The notes below the pieces were generated by a model that was not told where the DNA came from, ran no database searches, and worked only from the letters and a program-made list of their open reading frames with translations. Positions 40,821 to 49,759 of a DNA stretch of 64,000 bases are shown here, piece after piece. Source of the DNA: Sunxiuqinia rutila (GTDB lineage Bacteria > Bacteroidota > Bacteroidia > Bacteroidales > Prolixibacteraceae); NCBI RefSeq assembly GCF_050589705.1, contig NZ_JBNGOT010000005.1:124001-188000 (forward strand), written 5' to 3'. The stretch's first letter is position 1, and each line of letters starts with the position of its first letter. The position numbers were made by a program, and so were the translations under genes.

Positions 40821-43541
40821 ATGAAAAGACGAATTCTTCTGTTATTTATTCTTTCAATCAGTGTTGTTCCTTTAGTGGCTCAAGTGCAGGTTACTAATCT
40901 GTTGGTTGAAAACAGACAAGAACCTTTGGGCATTGATGATCCCATGCCCCGTTTAAGTTGGCAGCTACTTGCCGACAAACGAAATGTGATGCAAACAGCT
41001 TATGAAATCAGGGTCAGTCCGGATCTGAAAGCGTTGAAGCAAGGGAGAAAATTGAGCTGGCACTCCGGGCTTGTTCAGTCCGACCAGTCCGTATTGGTTC
41101 CTTACAAGGGAAGTGAATTGGCGCCGGGCACTCCATATTACTGGCAGGTAAGGGTTCGTGACAACAAGGGAAAACTATCGAAATGGAGTGATCCTTCTTT
41201 TTTTGTTACTGGTCTTCAGCAAGCTGCTAATTGGCAGGCTCAGTGGATTCAGGTTGGCTTTAAAGAGCAAAAGAGTCGGCCTTCACCTTTGTTTCGCAAG
41301 GAATTCACCAGCGATAAAAAGCTTGTGCAGGCCTTGGCTTTTATCACCGCCAAGGGTGTTTACGAGGCAGAAATTAATGGGCAAAAGGTGGGTGACCTTT
41401 GTTTGGCACCGGGCTGGACTTCATACAATAAACGGTTGCAGTATCAAACGTATGATGTAACTGACTTGATAAACGAAGGCAATAATGCCGTGGGCGTAAC
41501 CTTAGGCAATGGTTGGTATCGCGGAAATATTGGATTTGAGGGGAAGGTGGATGCTTATGGCGACGAGCTGGCTTTGCTTTTTCAGCTGGAACTGACGTAT
41601 GATGATGGCTCAACAGCAGTGGTTTTGTCCGATGGAAGCTGGAAATCATCGACTGGGCCTATCGTTTATTCCGAAATTTATCATGGCGAAACCTACGATG
41701 CGCGTCTGGAGCAGAAAGGCTGGTCTGAAGCCGGATTTAACGACAGTGGCTGGAGCAATGTGGAGGTGAAAAATTACTCCAAGACAATTTTGGTTACAAC
41801 AGAGAATGAGCCCATTCGAAAGCAGGAAATATTCCATCCGGTAGAAATACTAGAAACACCGGAGGGAGACCAGGTGATTGATTTTGGACAGAATGTTGTG
41901 GGCTGGGTGCAACTAAAAGTGGCCGGAAAAGCAGGCGATAAAATTACCATTACCCACACCGAAGTACTGGATAAGGACGGTAATTTTTACACCGAAAGCC
42001 TGCGGTCGGCCAGGCAGCAAAATACCTTCATTTTAAAAGGGGAGGGCTTGGAAGAATTTGAACCGCACTTTACCTGGCAAGGTTTCCGGTACATTAAGGT
42101 TGAAGGTTATCCGGGAGAATTGAAGCCTGAAAATTTTACGGCAACAGCCCTTTATTCGGATATGGAGCTAACGGGTTCCTTTGAATGTTCGGATGACTTG
42201 GTTAACCAGCTGCAGCATAACATTCAGTGGGGGCAGCGAGGTAATTTTCTGGATGTGCCGACAGACTGTCCGCAACGCGACGAGCGTTTGGGATGGACAG
42301 GTGATGCGCAGGCCTTTGCCCGTACCGCAAGTTTCAATTTTAGGGTGCACAGTTTTTTCGATAAATGGCTGAAAGATGTTGCGGCCGACCAGTATGCAAA
42401 TGGCGGTGTGCCTTATGTTGTTCCTGATGTTTTGAACAACAAGCAGGTTAGTCCGGGGTGGGCCGATGTAGCCACCATTGCTCCCTGGACCATGTATTTG
42501 GCCTATGGTGACAAGGAGTTGCTGGAAACTCAGTATGCAAGTATGAAAGCTTGGGTGGACTATATTAAGCATGTGAGTCATAAGGATTTGTGGCGGCCGA
42601 AACATTCTTTTGGTGACTGGTTGTTTTACCGTCCTTTTGATGATAACTCGGGCATGTCGGCCGTTACCGACAAGAGTTTAATTGCCCAGGCTTTTTATGC
42701 TCATTCCACCCAGTTGCTTATTCAGGCAGCGCAAGTGCTGGGCAAGCAGGACGATGTAAAAGTGTATCAGGATTTGCTAGCGCAGATTAAGCATGCTTTT
42801 ACGCAGGAGTACATGACACCCAAAGGAAAATTGGTTTCCGGTACGCAAACAGCTTATGTGCTGGCACTTCATTTCGATTTATTGCCCGAAGAACTTCGGG
42901 ATCAGGCGGCAAAACGCCTGGTGGATAACATTCGGCTTTACAACACTCACCTGACTACCGGTTTTTTAGGAACGCCTTACCTGTGTCATGTGCTTTCTCG
43001 TTTTGGTTATACCGATGTGGCTTACGAACTGTTGATGCAAAAGACCTATCCATCGTGGCTCTACCCGGTAACCATGGGCGCCACCACCATCTGGGAGCGT
43101 TGGGACGGCATTAAGCCGGATGGCACTTTTCAAACGCCGGGCATGAATTCGTTTAACCATTATGCGTATGGAGCTATTGGCGACTGGTTGTACCGCGTGG
43201 TTGCCGGTATCGATACAGAGGTTGATCAGCCGGGGTATAAAGCAATCCGGATTCAGCCGCAGCTTGGAGAACCATTAACCTATGCCAAAGCAGAACTGAA
43301 GACCTACTACGGTACCGTTGTGTCGGGATGGGAAAAAGGGGTTGATAAAGTGACCTTGCAGGTTTCGGTGCCGGTGAATACCAAGGCGATTGTTGCCATC
43401 CCGGCTTCTGATGCGGCCGCCATCACTGAAGGAGGTAAGCAATTCTCCGAATTCAAGGAAATAACACTAGTGGGCCAGGAAAACGGTCGGGTTTTGGTTC
43501 AAATCGGTTCGGGGGATTACCTGTTTGAATGGCCCAACTAG
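40821..43541 (+). CDS. Alpha-L-rhamnosidase, GH78, exported
   Basis: 906 residues with a signal peptide (ending PLVAQ, about residue 20). The order is a fibronectin-like N-terminal domain (about 25-135), a beta-sandwich (about 145-320, GVYEAEINGQKVGD...), a further beta domain, the (alpha/alpha)6 barrel (about 450-790) and a C-terminal beta domain. The barrel carries the acidic cluster DCPQRDERLGWTGDAQ and later TTIWERWDG, both conserved in GH78. It removes alpha-L-rhamnose, a plant or bacterial polysaccharide sugar, so it does not belong functionally to the host-glycan array. It stands alone, with no SusCD beside it. Confidence 0.92.
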   Translation: MKRRILLLFILSISVVPLVAQVQVTNLLVENRQEPLGIDDPMPRLSWQLLADKRNVMQTAYEIRVSPDLKALKQGRKLSWHSGLVQSDQSVLVPYKGSELAPGTPYYWQVRVRDNKGKLSKWSDPSFFVTGLQQAANWQAQWIQVGFKEQKSRPSPLFRKEFTSDKKLVQALAFITAKGVYEAEINGQKVGDLCLAPGWTSYNKRLQYQTYDVTDLINEGNNAVGVTLGNGWYRGNIGFEGKVDAYGDELALLFQLELTYDDGSTAVVLSDGSWKSSTGPIVYSEIYHGETYDARLEQKGWSEAGFNDSGWSNVEVKNYSKTILVTTENEPIRKQEIFHPVEILETPEGDQVIDFGQNVVGWVQLKVAGKAGDKITITHTEVLDKDGNFYTESLRSARQQNTFILKGEGLEEFEPHFTWQGFRYIKVEGYPGELKPENFTATALYSDMELTGSFECSDDLVNQLQHNIQWGQRGNFLDVPTDCPQRDERLGWTGDAQAFARTASFNFRVHSFFDKWLKDVAADQYANGGVPYVVPDVLNNKQVSPGWADVATIAPWTMYLAYGDKELLETQYASMKAWVDYIKHVSHKDLWRPKHSFGDWLFYRPFDDNSGMSAVTDKSLIAQAFYAHSTQLLIQAAQVLGKQDDVKVYQDLLAQIKHAFTQEYMTPKGKLVSGTQTAYVLALHFDLLPEELRDQAAKRLVDNIRLYNTHLTTGFLGTPYLCHVLSRFGYTDVAYELLMQKTYPSWLYPVTMGATTIWERWDGIKPDGTFQTPGMNSFNHYAYGAIGDWLYRVVAGIDTEVDQPGYKAIRIQPQLGEPLTYAKAELKTYYGTVVSGWEKGVDKVTLQVSVPVNTKAIVAIPASDAAAITEGGKQFSEFKEITLVGQENGRVLVQIGSGDYLFEWPN

Positions 43542-43572
43542 CATAAGCTCCAAGTCGGGAAAACTAAAAGCC

Positions 43573-43758
43573 GGCCTTGTTGTGATGGTGCGATTCAAGG
43601 CCTGCTCAAAAATGACCGGACTTTTCTGAAAAAAGTCCGGAGAGAAATTAAAAAAGTCCAGACTTTATTTAAAAATGTCTGGACTTTTTTCTGGAAATCT
43701 CCTGACCTTTTTTGAAAAACAACAGGACTTTTTCTGAAAAAGTCCTGTTGTTTTTTTT
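43573..43758. terminator. Cluster of four hairpins, three built on the same GGACTTTTT unit
   Basis: The first is GGCCTTG/CAAGGCC (43573-43602). The second is CCGGACTTTT-CTG-AAAAAAGTCCGG (43616-43640). The third is a stem around GTCCAGAC/GTCTGGAC with T-run (43651-43690). The fourth is AAAACAACAGGACTTTTT with loop CTG and its exact complement (43716-43754), ending in a T-run. The third and fourth are good bidirectional terminators between the convergent rhamnosidase and NlpE/META genes. The shared unit suggests duplication of one terminator. Confidence 0.8.
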
Positions 43759-43808
43759 CCAGATCAGGATATTTTTGGGCTTAACTTAATACTGGCTTAA
43801 AAATGGCG

Positions 43809-44540
43809 TTAGTTGGAGCCCCCTGAATCACGCTGAAAAGTCAGCTTGCCGGAAGCATTGGACAGGGTCAGGCTTTGCTTGGCTTGTTTCACCTTCCAGC
43901 TTTGTTCATTCAAGGTTTTCAGAAACTCCGTTTCGTACTGATCATCAAAGCAGGCCATTTTTGTCGCCATAATCATTCCAAATTGAATGGAATCTCCGCT
44001 TAGTTCGAAGTTGCCGCCAATCCGGTTGCAGCCGCCAAAACCACTAAACCGGTTTGCGTCAAGCTGAAACTCGATATAAGGCGCATTCTCGCCTTCAACG
44101 GTGGTCGTATTCATTTGTGTCAGTATCCACTTTCCGCTCAGGTCAATCTGTTGGGCTGCCTTCTCCGATTTATTCAGAATATACCAGTCGGCATAGCCCG
44201 ATTCAATGGGATTGCCATAAATATCAAGAATGACCAGTTGATTGTTTTTAATGACAAATTGTTTCAGTCCTTCGTGTTGGTCCTTGTCTTTCAGGTGAAC
44301 GATGGTGTCGTTCACAATTTCAAAGGTCCCTGAATTACGAAAAGTTCCATCTTCCCGGTCCAGGTAAGTGGAGCTTTCCGAATAGGTACGGTCTTTATTC
44401 AACGAAAGCGAGTACATAATGCCCGGGCAATCGGCACAAGGTAACTCACCGGTATAATTGCCAACAGGCACAACCAGTTTTTTGCTGGCACAAGATTGCA
44501 TGAGTGCGAAAACGAGGATTAACCAACTTAATTTTTTCAT
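43809..44540 (-). CDS. NlpE-like plus META-domain lipoprotein
   Basis: 243 residues from the ATG at 44540 (44546 is an alternative); longer versions lack a signal. The lipobox is MQSC followed by ASKK. The N-terminal half (about 20-115) has the NlpE copper/envelope-stress fold with VGNYTGELPCADCPGI, where the CxxC is conserved. The C-terminal half (about 130-240) is a META/HslJ domain (LSGKWILTQMN, FSGFGGCNRIGGNFEL, ATKMACFDD). Both domains occur in proteins tied to envelope stress and surface-protein sensing. It is divergent from the cysteine peptidase gene and may be transcribed alone. Confidence 0.85.
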   Translation of the reverse strand: MKKLSWLILVFALMQSCASKKLVVPVGNYTGELPCADCPGIMYSLSLNKDRTYSESSTYLDREDGTFRNSGTFEIVNDTIVHLKDKDQHEGLKQFVIKNNQLVILDIYGNPIESGYADWYILNKSEKAAQQIDLSGKWILTQMNTTTVEGENAPYIEFQLDANRFSGFGGCNRIGGNFELSGDSIQFGMIMATKMACFDDQYETEFLKTLNEQSWKVKQAKQSLTLSNASGKLTFQRDSGGSN

Positions 44541-44737
44541 GATCATTCTGTTCTTATATGTTATAGGCGTTTCGGACGGCCAAGTAGATCGAACGGCTGA
44601 AAGCCTAAAGCGTTTAACGGATAACGTAGATGCTAAATTAGTAAAGAGGTTGCGTTGGGGCTTCAATTTCGGAAAAATTAACGATTATTAACAGTGGGGT
44701 AACAGTAATGTCATTTAACAATCGCTAACTAATTGAC

Positions 44738-44745
44738 TATATTTG
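44738..44745 (+). promoter_or_regulatory. Candidate -7 box for the exported cysteine peptidase gene
   Basis: TATATTTG matches TAnnTTTG and lies 34 nt before the ATG at 44780. The -33 region reads TTTAA rather than TTG, so the match is partial. Confidence 0.45.
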
Positions 44746-44779
44746 GCGAACTTTTATAGAATTTATTTGATATTTACTT

Positions 44780-45982
44780 ATGAATAATTTAAAGAAGCAC
44801 TTGTTGCTGGCATTAACGGCCTTGTTAATTGTTGGCGGAGTGAGTGCACAGGAAGAGGAGACGAAAGGCTACCAGTTTACAACGATCAAAGACATACCGA
44901 TTACTTCGGTCAAGGATCAGCACCGCTCCGGAACTTGTTGGTCTTTTTCAGGTTTAAGCTTTTTAGAGGCTGAAATGTTGCGCATCGGAAAACCCGAGGT
45001 GGACTTGTCTGAAATGTTTATAGTATGGCATACTTACGACGAAAAGAGCATGAAATATGTGCGCTTGCACGGAAACCTGAACTTTTCGGCAGGAGGTGCT
45101 TTTCATGATGTAACAAAGATCATTAAACGATATGGGATTGTTCCGGAAGAAGCATATACCGGCTTAAACTATGGCGAAAATCAGCACGTACATGGTGAAA
45201 TGGATCGTATCCTGAAAAATCAGGTGGAAGCCGTTATTCAAAATCCGAATAAAAAACTGAGCCCGGCCTGGCGCGAGTCTGTTCGGGGAACACTGAATTC
45301 TTACCTGGGTGAAATTCCGGCTAAGTTTGACTACCAAGGCGCAAGCTATACACCTATGAGCTTTGCTTCGGAATATACCGGTTTGGATATGGACGACTAT
45401 GTGGAGGTAAGTTCGTATACGCACCATCCGTTTTACTCGAAATTTATTATTGAAGTTCCGGATAACTGGATGTGGGATGAAGTGTACAACGTGCCTTTGG
45501 ATGAGTTGGAAGCAATCATTGACAACTCCATCGAAAACGGGTACACGGTTGCCTGGGCTGCCGATGTAAGTGAAAAAGGATTCAGCACCTCGAAAAAAGG
45601 AGTGGCTGTTGTTCCGGCAGTTGACAAGCAGGAAATGAACGATGCTGAAATTGCCCGTTGGGAAGAAATGTCGGAATCAGAAAGAAACAACCAACTGTAT
45701 AGCCTCGAAAAACCTGGTTCGGAAAAGATAATTACGCAGGAACTCCGCCAGGAAGCTTTTGATAATTATCAAACCACAGACGACCATGGGATGTTGATTG
45801 TGGGTACAGCAAAAGATCAGAATGGAACGGTTTATTACAAAGTAAAAAACTCGTGGGGTGAATACAATGTTTACGATGGATTCTTCTATGCCTCGAAACC
45901 TTATGTACGCTACAAAACAATGAGTATTATGGTACACAAAGATGCCATTCCGAAGAGTATCCGAAAGAAATTGAATCTGTAA
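44780..45982 (+). CDS. Exported papain-like cysteine peptidase (C1B, bleomycin hydrolase/PepC-like)
   Basis: 400 residues with a signal peptide (LLIVGGVSAQ). The papain-fold catalytic residues are in order: Gln46 in VKDQHRSGTCWSFS, Cys53 in the same motif, His about 336 in TTDDHGMLIVG, and Asn about 357 in KVKNSWGEY. The similarity is to bleomycin hydrolase/aminopeptidase C rather than to secreted papains, but those are cytoplasmic, whereas this one is exported. Such exported C1B peptidases are frequent in Bacteroidota. It probably degrades peptides in the periplasm. A terminator follows, so it is monocistronic. Confidence 0.9.
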   Translation: MNNLKKHLLLALTALLIVGGVSAQEEETKGYQFTTIKDIPITSVKDQHRSGTCWSFSGLSFLEAEMLRIGKPEVDLSEMFIVWHTYDEKSMKYVRLHGNLNFSAGGAFHDVTKIIKRYGIVPEEAYTGLNYGENQHVHGEMDRILKNQVEAVIQNPNKKLSPAWRESVRGTLNSYLGEIPAKFDYQGASYTPMSFASEYTGLDMDDYVEVSSYTHHPFYSKFIIEVPDNWMWDEVYNVPLDELEAIIDNSIENGYTVAWAADVSEKGFSTSKKGVAVVPAVDKQEMNDAEIARWEEMSESERNNQLYSLEKPGSEKIITQELRQEAFDNYQTTDDHGMLIVGTAKDQNGTVYYKVKNSWGEYNVYDGFFYASKPYVRYKTMSIMVHKDAIPKSIRKKLNL

Positions 45983-45985
45983 AGA

Positions 45986-46018
45986 GAAAAAGCTCCCAAC
46001 ACCTTGGGAGTTTTTTTT
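45986..46018 (+). terminator. Intrinsic terminator after the cysteine peptidase gene
   Basis: CTCCCAA (45993-45999) pairs with TTGGGAG (46004-46010), loop CACC, extended by A/T pairs and followed by eight T residues. Confidence 0.92.
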
Positions 46019-46152
46019 ATGTCTTTTGTTCGGCGATGCTTATCTTTGGCTTTTCATTGGCACCGGCAATTCACAAGCTGCCCGAAAGCAGATTTCTAGC
46101 ATAGTCCGTGCAAACATAAACGTAACTAAAAACAAATCAGGGCCGTCAATTC

Positions 46153-47040
46153 ATGAAGCGTTGCTTGCTTTTTATATTAACTTGTTTTTTCGTGGGAAGT
46201 ATTCATGCGCAGGAAGATTGGTCGTGGTGGAACGAAACGCACGGATGGGAGCCAGGGATGCCGGGCTGGCGGAGTTTTTTGATTATTAGTCCGGGTTACT
46301 TAGGCCCCAATGCTTTACCAGTGCCATCGTTGACCAAAGGTGTGCTGGAAACCGGCAAAAGCTTTACCCTGAGTGCTGATTTTCATTTTCGAAGTGGCGA
46401 TCCGACTCAAAACATGGCCGGACGTTTCTATTATCCGTTTTCCGATCGGATTGCCATTGAGTTGTATGGCGTGCTTGTGGAGTACTATTCCATGTCGGAC
46501 GAAGTTCGTGATGAGCGTGCTGCACGCGACCGTGATGGCAGAGGCCTGGCTACCGGCGATCTGTATTTCTCCACCTTGGTTCAGCTGGTGAAAGGAGAAG
46601 CTTTTCCAAACACGGTCTTGCGGATGACCGGTAAAACAGCGTCGGGACGCCGCTACGATGCTGCACGCTATACCGATAGTCCGGGGTATTATTTTGACTT
46701 GAGCTTTTCAAAGGAAATCCCGTTTCAGGGCAATCAATGGCAAGGACTCCCGTTTGCGTCGTTAGGCTTTTACTCCTGGCAAACAAACGATATGGACAAC
46801 TTGCAAAATGACGCCTTCCTGTATGGCGGGGGAATGGAGTTGAGCAATGAAAAGTGGACATTTACAAATTCGTTAAGCGGCTATTCCGGCTACAAGAATG
46901 AACGGGACAAACCCATGGTTTATACCCTAACGGTGAAGCGGGAATTGAAAAAAAACGCCATCCAGTTTCAGTACATGTATGGAATACGCGACTGGCAATA
47001 TCAAACATTTAAATTGGCTTATTCATGGCAATGGGAATAA
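46153..47040 (+). CDS. Hypothetical outer membrane beta-barrel-like protein
   Basis: 295 residues with a signal peptide (LTCFFVGSIHAQ). The rest has alternating aromatic/hydrophobic strands (FTLSADFHFRSGD, RIAIELYGVLVEYYSM, FYLYGGGMELSNEKW-like blocks) and ends in an aromatic strand FKLAYSWQWE, as expected for a barrel. I do not recognise a family. Its 3' end overlaps the PAP2 phosphatase gene by 16 nt, so the two are translated from one mRNA and probably act on the same envelope process. Confidence 0.75.
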   Translation: MKRCLLFILTCFFVGSIHAQEDWSWWNETHGWEPGMPGWRSFLIISPGYLGPNALPVPSLTKGVLETGKSFTLSADFHFRSGDPTQNMAGRFYYPFSDRIAIELYGVLVEYYSMSDEVRDERAARDRDGRGLATGDLYFSTLVQLVKGEAFPNTVLRMTGKTASGRRYDAARYTDSPGYYFDLSFSKEIPFQGNQWQGLPFASLGFYSWQTNDMDNLQNDAFLYGGGMELSNEKWTFTNSLSGYSGYKNERDKPMVYTLTVKRELKKNAIQFQYMYGIRDWQYQTFKLAYSWQWE

Positions 47041-47717
47041 AACAGACTGTTACTAATTTATATCGCAGCAAAGGGTTTACGGGTTTTTTGTATGCCTATG
47101 GCGTATTTCTGGTTCTTGGGATCATCGTTTTTTTAACCACCCAACATGGAGATGTTGTTTTATTTCTGAATCGCTATTCCCGAATTGAATGGGATGGTTT
47201 TGTTGAATTCTTGACAGACCTGGGACTGGGAACTTATGTGGCCGGAGCCATGGTGCTTCTGCTGTTCTGGAAAATTCGCTATGGCCTAACCGGCCTGGTA
47301 ACACTTGGGCTGGTGGGTATCTTTACCAACTTGCTGAAAAAGGGTGTGTTTGACGAGCGGATGCGCCCGTTCAATTATTTTTACTACGATGATTTTCACC
47401 GGTTTATTTATACGGCGGAGCTTAATTATCATTACAGCTTTCCTTCGGGGCACACCATGACTATTTTTGCAGCCATGAGTTTGATGGCTTATTTTGCCGG
47501 GAAAAGATGGATTGGCCTGCTGTTTTTTGTGCTTGCTTTAAGCATTGGATTTTCGCGTATTTATCTGTTGCAGCACTTCTTTCTGGATGTGTATGTTGGA
47601 TCGTTTGTTGGCGTTATTTGCACCGTTTTGGCCCTAATGCTATTGAATGGTCTGCTTCGGCTTGACCGTTACGCCTGGTTCGAAAAGCCGATCCACCGTA
47701 TTCGATTTAAAAAATAA
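47025..47717 (+). CDS. PAP2-family membrane phosphatase
   Basis: 230 residues with about six membrane segments. The PAP2 motifs are KKGVFDERMRPFN (motif 1), YSFPSGHTM (motif 2, catalytic His in PSGH) and SRIYLLQHFFLD (motif 3, SR-x5-H-x3-D). The spacing in motif 1 is one residue longer than the K-x6-RP consensus. Family members dephosphorylate undecaprenyl pyrophosphate, phosphatidylglycerol phosphate or lipid A; the substrate here cannot be fixed. It overlaps the barrel gene upstream by 16 nt (start 47025, or 47031). Confidence 0.9.
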   Translation: MAMGIKQTVTNLYRSKGFTGFLYAYGVFLVLGIIVFLTTQHGDVVLFLNRYSRIEWDGFVEFLTDLGLGTYVAGAMVLLLFWKIRYGLTGLVTLGLVGIFTNLLKKGVFDERMRPFNYFYYDDFHRFIYTAELNYHYSFPSGHTMTIFAAMSLMAYFAGKRWIGLLFFVLALSIGFSRIYLLQHFFLDVYVGSFVGVICTVLALMLLNGLLRLDRYAWFEKPIHRIRFKK

Positions 47718-47750
47718 GATTGGAGCACGATATGGAGAGGTTTAGCAGAA

Positions 47751-49748
47751 CTATTCGATTGTTCTGCTAAGCTGCTCAACTACCCGTTTCCCCAAGGCTG
47801 TTTTTCGGTCAATATGGTTGAGTGTTTCTTTCACAAAATCATTGCTCTCGAATTTGCCGCGTACATTTTCAAAATCCAGCTGTTTGGTTTTTTGATCTCC
47901 GTCTGTGCCAAATCCAGTCATCGATTCGAGCCGGAATTCTTTTTTGGCATCCAAGTAAAGCATCTTGTCAATCTCCACAACACTTTGCAGCCATTCGTTA
48001 ATTAGCTGAATGATATCTTCAACCGAGAAATCAGCCAAAGGCTTGTCAAAGTAATGGGCGATAAACTCTACCGTCCAGTTCCATTCGTAATTGTAATAGT
48101 TGTCGTGTAAGGAATAGAAAATAGCTTCAATATCCCGCAGCTGGTTGATGCTTCCATCTTCTACGCCATTGAGCAACGCAGTTATTGAGTGTTTGGGGGC
48201 AATCAATCCGGCCAGGTCAATCCAACTTCCGGTGCCGGTTTTAGAATCCGGCTCTAAACATACTTTTACATCCTGACGTGTTTCCAATGTGCAGGAATTT
48301 AACCGGGTAATGATTGAGTTTCCGATGAACTTCAGAATAGCCATGTGGTAGAGCTCCATTCCCCGGATAAGTGCATGACGCCTGATTTTGGTGTTATTGT
48401 AGGAATAGAAATCGCTTGTTTCTCCTGAAATACGTTGAATTTCCTTCAGCTTTCTTATGCCTTTGGCCATTTTATGAATGGTAAACGGACTTAATAAGTT
48501 GAAGTTGACATGATCCATTTTTACCGGGTCTGTTCGCTTGTCCCGTTTGGGCCATTTCAATACGTCGCGGATGGTGCCAACACTTTTCAGGTTCACTCCG
48601 GGAATCAGCCAGCTTTCATCTTCATGTTCGATGAGGTAGGAAAACGGCATGTCGGAAGTGTCTGAGTTTTTATAGTGACGGCCCATAACCAAGGTAAAAG
48701 CCCCGATTTTTGCCGGCCAAAGCAGGTACGAGTCGCTGGTTGTTTTTGAGCCACGCTCCATTATTCCATGATGGATGGGACCTAACTTGTACATGTGGTT
48801 ACTTTGGTTTGATCCGCTGCCTGCATTGCTGAATGAAAACATACCGGCAATCAGCAGGGTCGACTTATGGTGGGTAACCGTATAGGGGCCGGCAAACAAA
48901 GAACAGGCTTCGCCATGAAAGCCCTGAGAATTGGCAAAAAACAGCGAATTCTCGGCCGAATACTGCGTGCCCAGCCGGCAGCCCTGACCAATAAAGCATT
49001 TGTTGACAACAGCACCATCGGTCACTTGCGAGCCCGAAGAAATAATAAAGTCCTTCATAAGCACTTCATGCCCAATTTCCACCGGAGCCTCAGGCGTACT
49101 GTTTATCGAACCGTTTTCCAGCTTGCTGGCGCCATCAATCAGCGTGTGCGAACCAATTTTTACATTTTTAATTTCGCGGCAGTTGCAAATACTGGAATGA
49201 CGACCAATAAAACCGCGGTCTGATTGAATCGTATTGGTATATTCCTCAATCAGCCTTTCCAGTTGCTCATTAAAAATACGACGGTGTTTATAAAAAGCCA
49301 GCATATAAGCCAGGTGAGCCGAAAGCTGATCGTAAATCATAACTTTTCGCCCGCCGGTTTCGTCTAAAACCGATACCTGCAGTCCATTGCCAAAAGTTGA
49401 AACTCCGTCTACTGCCAGCAAATCAGTATTGTCAATCACAACATGGTCTTCAATGTTGTAGTTGGCAATGTAGTTTTTAATTTGATTGACAAACACATTA
49501 TCGCCCAAGTTGCAGTTATGAAAGTGCGTGTGGTAAAGTCCACAGGGTTTTTCAACTTGTCCGAAAAAAGTCATGGATTCGTTGAAAATACCGAGTTGGT
49601 TTTTACCGGAAAAATGGCAGTTCCTGACTCGCATAGGGTCGAAGCCGTCCTTAACGGTAATGTTAGTCCACATGTCGGCACTGGTGTTGTTTTTTTCCAG
49701 TTGATGAATTTCTTCTGCGGTTAATGGGCGGTAGGTTATGTTTGTCAT
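47751..49748 (-). CDS. DUF4954-like protein with left-handed beta-helix region
   Basis: 665 residues, no signal peptide. The N-terminal and central part (about 70-330) shows hexapeptide-like turns (CNLGDNVFVNQIKN, IKNVKIGSHTLIDGASKLENG, VVNKCFIGQGCRLG), typical of left-handed beta-helix proteins. The C-terminal third is helical. I recognise the general form as the Bacteroidota DUF4954 group, of unknown function; nucleotidyl- or acyltransferase-like activity has been suggested only by fold. It lies 11 nt downstream of the methyltransferase gene on the same strand, forming a three-gene operon. Confidence 0.75.
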   Translation of the reverse strand: MTNITYRPLTAEEIHQLEKNNTSADMWTNITVKDGFDPMRVRNCHFSGKNQLGIFNESMTFFGQVEKPCGLYHTHFHNCNLGDNVFVNQIKNYIANYNIEDHVVIDNTDLLAVDGVSTFGNGLQVSVLDETGGRKVMIYDQLSAHLAYMLAFYKHRRIFNEQLERLIEEYTNTIQSDRGFIGRHSSICNCREIKNVKIGSHTLIDGASKLENGSINSTPEAPVEIGHEVLMKDFIISSGSQVTDGAVVNKCFIGQGCRLGTQYSAENSLFFANSQGFHGEACSLFAGPYTVTHHKSTLLIAGMFSFSNAGSGSNQSNHMYKLGPIHHGIMERGSKTTSDSYLLWPAKIGAFTLVMGRHYKNSDTSDMPFSYLIEHEDESWLIPGVNLKSVGTIRDVLKWPKRDKRTDPVKMDHVNFNLLSPFTIHKMAKGIRKLKEIQRISGETSDFYSYNNTKIRRHALIRGMELYHMAILKFIGNSIITRLNSCTLETRQDVKVCLEPDSKTGTGSWIDLAGLIAPKHSITALLNGVEDGSINQLRDIEAIFYSLHDNYYNYEWNWTVEFIAHYFDKPLADFSVEDIIQLINEWLQSVVEIDKMLYLDAKKEFRLESMTGFGTDGDQKTKQLDFENVRGKFESNDFVKETLNHIDRKTALGKRVVEQLSRTIE

Positions 49749-49759
49749 GCTGTGGTCGT

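Noticed and set aside
46026..46289. Plus-strand open frame of 87 residues before the barrel gene
   Set aside because: It overlaps the barrel gene in another frame, starts right after a terminator and lacks a signal or known motif.
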